DNA of 38,556 nucleotides from Lachnospiraceae bacterium (lineage in GTDB: Bacteria > Bacillota > Clostridia > Lachnospirales > Lachnospiraceae), in assembly GCA_910575105.1 (NCBI GenBank), contig CAJTDK010000027.1:1-38556 (forward strand), given 5' to 3'. The position numbers and the translations under genes are program-made. The notes under the pieces were generated by a model that saw only the letters and a program-made list of their open reading frames with translations, searched no databases and had not been told where the DNA came from. How positions within the stretch are numbered: position 1 is the first letter of the stretch; the number at the start of each line of letters is the position of its first letter. Positions 16,618 to 23,252 of this stretch are shown here, piece after piece.

Positions 16618-16802
16618 CGCCCTGTTCCCAATCCCAATATCCGCACACCATTCCCTAACATTTCATCCCATTCCCACACACCTCAGCCCATTTCCCTGCA
16701 CTCCATACCATTCTCCCATATCCCAAACCATCCCCTGCTCATCCCTGCCGTCCCATGCCGTTCCCGCCTATCTCAATCATTCTCCGCCATTCCATACCTT
16801 TC
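16618..16802. repeat. G-rich spacer with degenerate GGGAATGG repeats (minus strand)
   Basis: About 185 bases between the fibre-like gene and holin without a credible gene. On the minus strand GGAATGG/GGGAATGG-like units recur about six times at irregular spacing. Runs of three or more G (near 16727-16767) could form a G-quadruplex. Function is unknown; it may be degenerate sequence. Confidence 0.4.
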
Positions 16803-18209
16803 TCACCCCTCCCCACTCGCAGCCTCCGTCAGCGTATAAGTAATCTTCATGGTCTTATTCGCATCCTTCACCACCGCCGAAGAAAGATTATTGATCGTAG
16901 CCAGATAAGGCGTCAGCAGATACATATGCCGGTACTCATTCCCATAACTGCCTCCCCACCCCACCAGAAACTGCTTATACTGAAACAGCGGCGTAGCCGC
17001 GCTCCCCAGCCGCGCGCTCCCCTGGGTATGGATAACCACATCCTCCACCGTCACCTGAAAATCCCCGCCCACAATCAAATCCCCAACCAAAGTCAGGAAC
17101 AACTCACAAGTCCCCGACTCACAAAGCGGCTTCATCTTAGACGTAAACCCAAAAGCAATCAGCGACACATCCGCCGTATTCGCCACATTAATCTTATAAA
17201 TCCCCTTCTTGTCATAGGCCGGCACATACAGATACCCATTCCTCATACAGCACCGGCACTTCCGCTCCGGATAACTCCCGCTCATATCCCGCTCCCCAAC
17301 GGCCATCAGCTTCGCATTGGAAAGCGTCCACTCCCCTTCCGTCACCGAATAATCCGCCTTGGAAATCCTCACCCAAAGCACCCTGGCACTCCCGGAAGAA
17401 TTGCCCTCATTGGAAAACCCGTACCAATACCCGTCCTTCCCGTCCAGAAACTCCCCATACAACGTATAACTCCCCAGAAACAAAAACGTCTCCACCGAAA
17501 CCGCATGGTCCTCCAGCACCCTATAAGAAGAATCATCCAGCCTCTCATTCAGCCCCACACTAAAAACCGGCAGCCTCACCTTCCGCACCCTCACACTGGA
17601 ATCCTCAAAACAAATCGAATACAGCAGATCCCTCTCAAAATCCATCTCCACCGCCTCAAACAACACAACCTGCCTCTCCTTCCCCAGATCCCCGATATCC
17701 AGCTTCTTAATCCGCAAAAACGCGCTGCCATCCCCCACCAGACTCCCGTACCCGTTCTGCCCGCCCTGGGCGCTGGTCAACGCCACCGCCGCAATCGTCC
17801 CGTTCCCCTGGCTCGGCGTAAACTCCCACACAAACTTATACCCATCCTCCAAAACCTTGCTCTCCGTCTGGTTCAGGCTCCCCCTGGCCGCATTCGCCGT
17901 AGTATTCACATTATTGGAAGCATAGGCCACCGGCAGATTGTCCGACATCTCATAAATATGCCCCGCATCCTCCTCCAGTGCCTTGGGAAACAACAGAATC
18001 CCCCCTACCATGTTCGGGCAGACCGGCAGCAAAACATCATTCCACGACAACACATCCGCCAGCCGTTCCTCCGAATAAAACACCCCCATGGGGTTCATCC
18101 CCAGAATATCATTCACCGCCTCCGTCACCATATTTTCCTCCGTGACCGTCTCCACCTCCCCCGTGGCCCCATCCGTCAGTTCCAGAACCATTGTCCCTTT
18201 CAGTTTCAT
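16803..18209 (-). CDS. Probable tail fibre or receptor-binding protein
   Basis: A 468-residue protein beginning at the ATG at 18209 (MKLKGTMVLELTDG), with AAGGAG upstream. It is beta-rich, with many short strands and Gly/Ser/Asn turns (YYGFSNEGNSSGSARV-like stretches) and no transmembrane helix. A segment near residues 290-330 (SYPERKCRCCMRNGYLYVPAY) resembles a propeller-like repeat unit. It sits between the tail hub and the holin, the usual place of the distal fibre or adhesin. No domain is named with certainty, so the role comes from position and composition. It would determine which cells a particle binds. Confidence 0.65.
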   Translation of the reverse strand: MKLKGTMVLELTDGATGEVETVTEENMVTEAVNDILGMNPMGVFYSEERLADVLSWNDVLLPVCPNMVGGILLFPKALEEDAGHIYEMSDNLPVAYASNNVNTTANAARGSLNQTESKVLEDGYKFVWEFTPSQGNGTIAAVALTSAQGGQNGYGSLVGDGSAFLRIKKLDIGDLGKERQVVLFEAVEMDFERDLLYSICFEDSSVRVRKVRLPVFSVGLNERLDDSSYRVLEDHAVSVETFLFLGSYTLYGEFLDGKDGYWYGFSNEGNSSGSARVLWVRISKADYSVTEGEWTLSNAKLMAVGERDMSGSYPERKCRCCMRNGYLYVPAYDKKGIYKINVANTADVSLIAFGFTSKMKPLCESGTCELFLTLVGDLIVGGDFQVTVEDVVIHTQGSARLGSAATPLFQYKQFLVGWGGSYGNEYRHMYLLTPYLATINNLSSAVVKDANKTMKITYTLTEAASGEG

Positions 18210-18225
18210 ACACGCCCACTCCTTC

Positions 18226-20124
18226 CTAACCAATCTCAAAAGGCTTCCCAAAAGCCCCGATCAATACCTTCCCCATACTGTCCCCATAACTCCTTTGCAC
18301 CAGCTCCATGGTCTCAATCCCCATATCCCCGGCAAACACCTTCATCCCCAGGCCGCCGCCCAAAGCAAACCGCCTCATAGGTTCCTCTACCGTAACCGTA
18401 CCGTCCCAGGCAGCCGCCGCGGCCATCCCCTGCCCGCTGATAGAAGCAATACACCCGCCCGTCTCAATCTTCCCCGTGCCGCCCTCCATCCGCAGATACA
18501 CATTGAACGTATTGGTAATATTCGGCACAAGACCATCAATCGGATAATACAAAGACAGAATATGCCTCCCGCTCCCCCAGGTCTCCACCGGCCGGTGAGC
18601 CAGAATCTCTGAATCATTCAACTCATAAGTAACAAAAACAGCCGCCTGCCCGTCCTCCGTCCAAATGACAGGAAGCTCCACCTCCACCGTGACATTCTCC
18701 GTACTTTCCCCGGTTCCGCCATCATCCCCGGCACTCCCGGCCTCTTCTCCGTCACCGGAAACCGCACCAACAGCCACTCCGCCGCCCGTTCCTCCGCCAG
18801 CCCCCGCCACAGGAACCGGGACCACAACACTCCCGGACGCACAAGCCCTCCGCTCCACCTGCGCCGCCCTCACATCCAAAACCACCTGCCCGAAAAACTG
18901 CACATGGGTCTCTTCCTTCGCCGCAAACTCAATACTGATCACCCGCACCCTGTCCTCCGCCACCACATAAGCAGAAGCATTGGTAAACGTATGAATCCCC
19001 ACCTTCCCGGCCTCAATCTGGTTCAAAAGCCCGGAAATATTCTTGTCATTCTTAGACTTCGCCTGGGCCATCCTGGGATTCTTACCCACACATTTCAGGC
19101 TCTGCCTCCCGCCAATCCTGCACTGGAAAGACGTGATACAAGTCATCTGCTCCCCGTCCGCCTGCCCGCCCGTAAACGTCAGCACATCCCCCAGATCCAG
19201 CGCCGGATTCCCTATGGTACTGGAATCAAAAGGCACATAATTCACCGCCGCCAGGTCAGCCAATATATTCCCGCACAACTGCCTCCTGGTCTCCTCCAGC
19301 CCAAACTGCAAAAGCGGGTTCACCCCCAGATTCATGGTCAGCCCGTCGTCCACCTCCAGCCCATAATACTCCGCCGTCTGCGTCCGCAGGTTCGTAGAAC
19401 TCACCGCCGTATACCTGGTAATAAAATCAGAAAAACTGCTGGAAAACCGGTGCCTCCCCTGCACCTCCAGCACCGGCTCCGCCCCGTACTTCCGAAGCTC
19501 CAGCCTCCCCCGCCGGTTGATACAGAAAAACCCGCCCAGCACCTGCCCCACAAAAAACAGCACGTCCCGGTACGTCCCAATATCATTCTCCGGGTAGATC
19601 GAAAGCAGCTCCCTCCCGTTGGGCATCCCCTCAATCTCCCCCTGCGTATTCTCCATCTCCACACCGCAGGCCTTACAGCACAGCTCCAGAAAAGCCCAGG
19701 CATTCCCCACAGACTCAAACCCGTTAAAACTCTTCTCAAACCGCAGCATATAATCATAGGCTTTCAGTTCCAGGCAGTGCAACCTCCGGTTCGCCTCGCT
19801 CACCTCAAAAATCCCCATCGGCACTTCCTCAAACCCACCGCCCTCCACCCGCAGATGATAGAAAAGCTCCACCTTCGCCCCGTCCAGCGTATACCGATCC
19901 ACCTGTGAAAACAACGTAACGCCCATCTCCGCCGCATACACCGTCCCCAGCTCAATCTCCGCGCTCCCGCAACACTGGGCGAAAATATACCCGCTCCCCT
20001 TCACAATATCCTCATACCCGAACGGATAGACCGCCCCGCCCTTCGTAGTGATCCGCCCCGTCCAATAATACCTCCGGGTATTCTCCTGCACCGCCCGCAG
20101 GAACGCCTCGCTCACCGGATACAT
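18226..20124 (-). CDS. Tail-tip hub / baseplate protein (Tal-like)
   Basis: A 632-residue protein starting at the ATG at 20124 (MYPVSEAFLRAV), with GGAAGGGGG upstream. The N-terminal half (RRYYWTGRITTKGG, FSQVDRYTLDGAKVELFY, LKAYDYMLRFEK) has the beta-rich layout of tail-hub proteins that cap the tube. Residues 360-385 contain a Lys/Asn-rich coiled segment (KSKNDKNISGLLNQIEAGK). A glycine/glutamate low-complexity linker lies near 440-485 (GAGGGTGGG, GEEAGSAGDDGG) and precedes a C-terminal beta domain with NVYLRMEGGTGKIE that may bind the fibre. I see no peptidase motif. A terminator-like hairpin lies about 20 bases upstream of its start. Confidence 0.75.
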   Translation of the reverse strand: MYPVSEAFLRAVQENTRRYYWTGRITTKGGAVYPFGYEDIVKGSGYIFAQCCGSAEIELGTVYAAEMGVTLFSQVDRYTLDGAKVELFYHLRVEGGGFEEVPMGIFEVSEANRRLHCLELKAYDYMLRFEKSFNGFESVGNAWAFLELCCKACGVEMENTQGEIEGMPNGRELLSIYPENDIGTYRDVLFFVGQVLGGFFCINRRGRLELRKYGAEPVLEVQGRHRFSSSFSDFITRYTAVSSTNLRTQTAEYYGLEVDDGLTMNLGVNPLLQFGLEETRRQLCGNILADLAAVNYVPFDSSTIGNPALDLGDVLTFTGGQADGEQMTCITSFQCRIGGRQSLKCVGKNPRMAQAKSKNDKNISGLLNQIEAGKVGIHTFTNASAYVVAEDRVRVISIEFAAKEETHVQFFGQVVLDVRAAQVERRACASGSVVVPVPVAGAGGGTGGGVAVGAVSGDGEEAGSAGDDGGTGESTENVTVEVELPVIWTEDGQAAVFVTYELNDSEILAHRPVETWGSGRHILSLYYPIDGLVPNITNTFNVYLRMEGGTGKIETGGCIASISGQGMAAAAAWDGTVTVEEPMRRFALGGGLGMKVFAGDMGIETMELVQRSYGDSMGKVLIGAFGKPFEIG

Positions 20125-20144
20125 GAAAACACCCCCTTCCACGC

Positions 20145-20173
20145 AAAAAGCACCAGCCCTTTCAGACTGATGC
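20145..20173 (-). terminator. Terminator-like hairpin just upstream of the tail-hub gene
   Basis: On the minus strand GCATCAG pairs with CTGGTGC around TCTGAAAGGG, followed by TTTTTG. It repeats the hairpin at 16056-16085 and lies 20 bases before the hub start codon, so no promoter fits between them. Confidence 0.75.
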
Positions 20174-20252
20174 CTTCCCTAAAAACAATCATAATCTCCT
20201 TAAAAAATAAGAATCTTTCAAAACACATTCTATCAATAAGCACATGTACCGA

Positions 20253-20816
20253 CTACATAGGTTTTAGATTTTTATTAAGTCTATCCACCATCCACGCAAT
20301 CCGCTTTTCCCGTCCGGCATCCGTCTTTGCGTCAAGAAACGCCCGTGTATAAGTCTTCTTCACAGATAAAGACATCGCCTGAAAATTTGTGTAAGCTGGC
20401 TCATAGCTTTCCAATATCGCAGAAAGCCGCGCAATCTGCTCTTCCGTAATAACCGCCAGCGGATTTACCGCATCCCATTGGCCGTTCTTTTTGGCATCCT
20501 CTATTTTCTTTCTGCCATGATCAGTCATACGCCCCTGCTCTTCAAGCCTTTTGGCTAATTCCTTATTTTTGTCCGACCACTTGCTATTCTCCCTGCGCAT
20601 CGAAAAATACTTTTTATAAGTTTTCTCGTCAATCTTTTCCATCTGGCCGTCAATCCATCCAAAGCAGAGCGCTTCTTCCAGCGCTTCTCCCGCCTTTATT
20701 GTTTTCGGTCCGCCAGCCTTGCCAAACAAAACCCAAATACCGGCACTTGAAAGGCAGTTATCACAGAGCCATTTTCTAAACTCATCTCTGCTCCCAAATT
20801 CCATTAGATCGCTCAT
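20253..20816 (-). CDS. YdeI/OmpD-associated family protein
   Basis: A 187-residue protein. It has the family pattern EFRKWLCDN...GIWVLFGK, then EEALCFGWIDGQ and YFSMRRENSKWSDKN, and a C-terminal helical part (ESYEPAYTNFQAMSLSVKKT; YTRAFLDAKTDAGREKRI). These proteins are soluble and of unknown biochemical function; some relatives are annotated as bacteriocin-protection proteins. The start at 20816 has AAAGGGGG upstream. It is the last gene of the left cargo block, between the tip protein and the hub. A role in protecting the producer is suggested only by that annotation and is speculative. Confidence 0.85.
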   Translation of the reverse strand: MSDLMEFGSRDEFRKWLCDNCLSSAGIWVLFGKAGGPKTIKAGEALEEALCFGWIDGQMEKIDEKTYKKYFSMRRENSKWSDKNKELAKRLEEQGRMTDHGRKKIEDAKKNGQWDAVNPLAVITEEQIARLSAILESYEPAYTNFQAMSLSVKKTYTRAFLDAKTDAGREKRIAWMVDRLNKNLKPM

Positions 20817-20890
20817 TACGCGCCACCCCCTTTCCCATGTCTCATCCGCCAAAGGCCCGCTATCTCCACAAAAATGAATTGAAAATACCT

Positions 20891-21088
20891 TTAGATCAAT
20901 TCCAGAGCCCTTTTATAAAGCGGGTCCATCTCACAGCCGCAGCTCCCGCATTCCCTATCCGCCTGCTTAACCGCTGATATGAATGCTTCCCTGTCAAACT
21001 TCCCGTCTAACCATTGCTGTGCCGGAACAGATATCAAATCCCACCCCGATGCAGCAAACTTCTCCATAATAGATTTTAATTCTTCCAT
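20891..21088 (-). CDS. Small cysteine-containing protein of unknown function
   Basis: A 65-residue protein (ELKSIMEKFAASGWDLISVP, then QQWLDGKFDREAFISAVKQA, then ECGSCGCEMDPLYKRALELI). Mostly helical, with CGSCGC near residue 50, which could bind metal or form a disulfide. The ATG has AAAGGAG upstream. No family recognised. It sits in the left cargo block. Confidence 0.7.
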   Translation of the reverse strand: MEELKSIMEKFAASGWDLISVPAQQWLDGKFDREAFISAVKQADRECGSCGCEMDPLYKRALELI

Positions 21089-21203
21089 AATGTGCTCCTT
21101 TCATAATAAAAGTTTTCGGCTCCTTGCCACCATTATACAAGACATCCCACCAAAAGCTCCCGACTGATACCCATTGATACAACCATACCCGAAACACAAA
21201 AGC

Positions 21204-21620
21204 CTACCTGCCCCTGTGCTTCTCCTTCCGCTTCTGCTGTTTCAGCTCAAACATCCGCTGCTTCTCGGCCTCCTTCTGCTCCCTGCCGGCCTGCCTGCGC
21301 TCCGTCTTCCTCTCTTCCCTCTGCAACTGCAGCGCCTGCTGGGACTTCGTACCTATCCCCGCCTGCATGGTCTGCCTCCCGGCCTCCCTCTGCCTCCGCT
21401 TCGGGTTCACCTTTCCGTCCCTCACAGCCACCGGGGCAGCCGGACTAAACTTCAAGCCATAATAATTTTTAAGGATAAACTCCCACACCTCATAGTCCCT
21501 GGGTTCACTCCCAAAAACCACCCGGCATACCGAAAGTTTCCCATCCTCGACACGCTCAAACACGCCAACCCAGAACGGCCCCTCAAAAAATACCGTCAAG
21601 CCTGCCTTTCCTCTGTCCAT
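21204..21620 (-). CDS. yjdF: YjdF family protein
   Basis: A 138-residue protein with the YjdF layout: an N-terminal domain (LTVFFEGPFWVGVFERV, DYEVWEFILKNYYGLKFSP) and a highly basic C-terminal tail rich in Lys, Arg and Gln (LQLQREERKTERRQAGREQK). YjdF proteins of Firmicutes are often controlled by an upstream structured RNA binding azaaromatic compounds; the cellular job of the protein is not settled. I start it at the ATG at 21620, which has AAGGAGGG 8 bases upstream; the longer frame would overlap the folded leader. It lies in the cargo block of the phage-derived element, an unusual place for a riboswitch-controlled gene. Confidence 0.88.
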   Translation of the reverse strand: MDRGKAGLTVFFEGPFWVGVFERVEDGKLSVCRVVFGSEPRDYEVWEFILKNYYGLKFSPAAPVAVRDGKVNPKRRQREAGRQTMQAGIGTKSQQALQLQREERKTERRQAGREQKEAEKQRMFELKQQKRKEKHRGR

Positions 21621-21655
21621 AACGAATCCCTCCTTAAAATGTGTTATGAACAAAG

Positions 21656-21753
21656 AACGGACAACCCAGGAGGGCAGGTTACTTACCCTGATACCATCAG
21701 GACGGCCGGGCTACCTACCGGCTCTGGCACATCCAAAAGATGCACGTTGCGTT
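21656..21753 (-). promoter_or_regulatory. Structured RNA leader upstream of yjdF, probable yjdF-class riboswitch
   Basis: A 98-base segment folds into a closed multibranch structure on the minus strand. A closing stem AACGCAAC with GTTG..CGTT (2-base bulge) encloses three hairpins: GTGCATC/GGATGTGC-type, GCCGG/CCGGC with an 8-base TAGGTAGC loop, and CCTGAT/ATCAGG. The loop and joining bases (GGTAGGTAGC, GGTAAGTAACC) look conserved rather than coding. It ends about 20 bases before the yjdF ribosome site, so ligand binding could mask translation. Established knowledge: yjdF-motif RNAs precede yjdF in Firmicutes. Class assignment rests on gene context and fold, not on a covariance search. Confidence 0.72.
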
Positions 21754-21818
21754 TTTATCTTTGCTGTTTATATTTCCAGCAGGATAAACTCCCGCTAAAA
21801 ACCAAAATCTATCCCTTC

Positions 21819-22268
21819 CTATAACTTCTGTATCTCCTTCAACGCCTTTTGAATATCCTTATAAACAAGCGGCTGCATACTGTCATCATAAAAAGATATA
21901 TCCGCCCTCTCCAGCGCCGAACAAATATCATTTCTCAACTCCGGCTTATCCTTCGCGATCATGGGCAGCAGCTTTATACACTGTCTTGCCGTGATCGGCT
22001 TCACGTCTGTTATATGCTTCAAATATCCGTCAATAATCTCATCAATCTTATTATCCTTATCCCATCTCGCATTATAGGCAATCAGCGTAAGCCCCCTGGT
22101 ACGGATATAGGAATTGTCACTGTCAAGCATATCACCCAGCCTGTCCATATAAGGATAGACCTTGTCCGTTTCCACGCTTTCTTTCTGCAATTCCTGTAAT
22201 GCCCTGTATGCCGTCTTATTATTTTTATCAAACAGCAATTCAAATGCTTCTGCTGTATCCATCGACAT
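21819..22268 (-). CDS. Helical (HEAT-like) repeat protein of unknown function
   Basis: A 149-residue, almost wholly helical protein. Repeat-like helices include KTAYRALQELQKES, VYPYMDRLGDMLDSDNSYIR, TRGLTLIAYNARWD and PITARQCIKLLPMIAKDKPE, which have the spacing of HEAT or armadillo-type repeats. The start at 22268 has AAGGGTG upstream; the longer frame begins with a TTG. Such proteins usually scaffold other proteins; no enzyme motif is seen. It is part of the left cargo block. Confidence 0.7.
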   Translation of the reverse strand: MSMDTAEAFELLFDKNNKTAYRALQELQKESVETDKVYPYMDRLGDMLDSDNSYIRTRGLTLIAYNARWDKDNKIDEIIDGYLKHITDVKPITARQCIKLLPMIAKDKPELRNDICSALERADISFYDDSMQPLVYKDIQKALKEIQKL

Positions 22269-22328
22269 AATAACACCCTTGCCTTTCACTGCCGCGTTTG
22301 GTCTATTCAAAGCCAAACGGACATTTAT

Positions 22329-22811
22329 CTATTTTTCCATAATCAATTCTTTGCACTTCCATTCTTCACCCAGAATACAATATTTTTCTGTTGTATCAAG
22401 AACTACATCGCTAAAACCGACTGCTTTATAACAATAATAAGCCGGAAGATTATTCTCAAAAACGCCCAATGATACTTTTTTTGCCCCATATATTTCAAAT
22501 ACAAATTTCAGACCTAACCGGAGCATAGCTTTTCCATAGCCTTTTCCTCTCTTTTGAGGATTAACGATAACAAAGCCAAAGCGCAATTCATCCAGTGATC
22601 CATCAGGATTCCTTAGTGTAAAAAAGCCAATAATTCCCGTTTCATCAAATGCAGTAAACGGCATTAGAGATTCAACAAAACAAAATTCATTTTGTGTTAT
22701 AGGATAATTACCAAGTATACCTGCTGTCCATTGATAAAATGCTTTTTCATCCTGGCACCACGATAATATCGTATCTGCATCCAAAGCTTTATATGGTCTT
22801 ATTCTAATCAT
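22329..22811 (-). CDS. GNAT family N-acetyltransferase (cargo)
   Basis: A 160-residue acetyltransferase. The CoA-binding motif PQKRGKGYGKAMLRLGLKFV fits the GNAT R/QxxGxG/A pattern; ENNLPAYYCYKAVGF is the typical C-terminal strand and helix. It would transfer acetyl from acetyl-CoA to an amine; the substrate cannot be read. Start ATG. The gene is AT-richer than the tail genes and opens the left cargo block, just after the tail protein at 22888. Confidence 0.88.
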   Translation of the reverse strand: MIRIRPYKALDADTILSWCQDEKAFYQWTAGILGNYPITQNEFCFVESLMPFTAFDETGIIGFFTLRNPDGSLDELRFGFVIVNPQKRGKGYGKAMLRLGLKFVFEIYGAKKVSLGVFENNLPAYYCYKAVGFSDVVLDTTEKYCILGEEWKCKELIMEK

Positions 22812-22887
22812 ACATTTTTCCTCACCAAATTCTGATCCATGCTTCCCATTATACAGGATATCCCGCTAAAAATCACTCTCTATTTTC

Positions 22888-23250
22888 TTAAAATTCCCTC
22901 AACGTAAAACTCACCTTCCAAAGCCCCTTAAAAGACGTATCCTTCACCAGCACCGCCTTATACCCCTCAACAAACATCTCCGCCTCCTTCATCTCCAACA
23001 ACTCCGTATCAAAATACCCCACAGAAATCTTCTCCCTCTGCTTAAACCCCGTCAGCACTTTCAGCCACTTTGGGGAAACCGAAAAACTCACCGCAATAGA
23101 CACCACCCCCAGCCTAACCACATCCCTCTGGGTAGTCCCCGCCTCCGTCTCCCCGCCCGAATCCGCCTCCACGTCAACCATCTGCACCTCATAAGAATCC
23201 GGCAGAGGGAGCAGAACACCGTCAAACACCAGATACTGTACAAACGCCAT
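22888..23250 (-). CDS. Tail protein between tape measure and hub (distal-tail/DUF6711-like)
   Basis: A 120-residue protein directly after the tape measure gene (2-base gap). It has the beta-rich layout of small tail proteins (VFDGVLLPLPDSYEVQMVDV, SIAVSFSVSPKWLKVLTGF) and resembles DUF6711-type phage tail proteins rather than a full distal tail protein. It probably contributes to the tail tip or binds the tape measure C-terminus. The natural next gene would be the hub at 18226-20124; the cargo block 20253-22811 separates them. Confidence 0.7.
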   Translation of the reverse strand: MAFVQYLVFDGVLLPLPDSYEVQMVDVEADSGGETEAGTTQRDVVRLGVVSIAVSFSVSPKWLKVLTGFKQREKISVGYFDTELLEMKEAEMFVEGYKAVLVKDTSFKGLWKVSFTLREF

Positions 23251-23252
23251 CC

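Noticed and set aside
16802-16803. Possible diversity-generating retroelement at the fibre-like gene
   Set aside because: No DGR-type reverse transcriptase, template/variable repeat pair or accessory gene is visible; the only RT is the truncated group II intron fragment at 1-120.
16755-18380. 541-codon plus-strand frame opposite the fibre-like gene
   Set aside because: Same shadow composition and no start signal; minus-strand fibre-like gene is supported by position and ribosome site.
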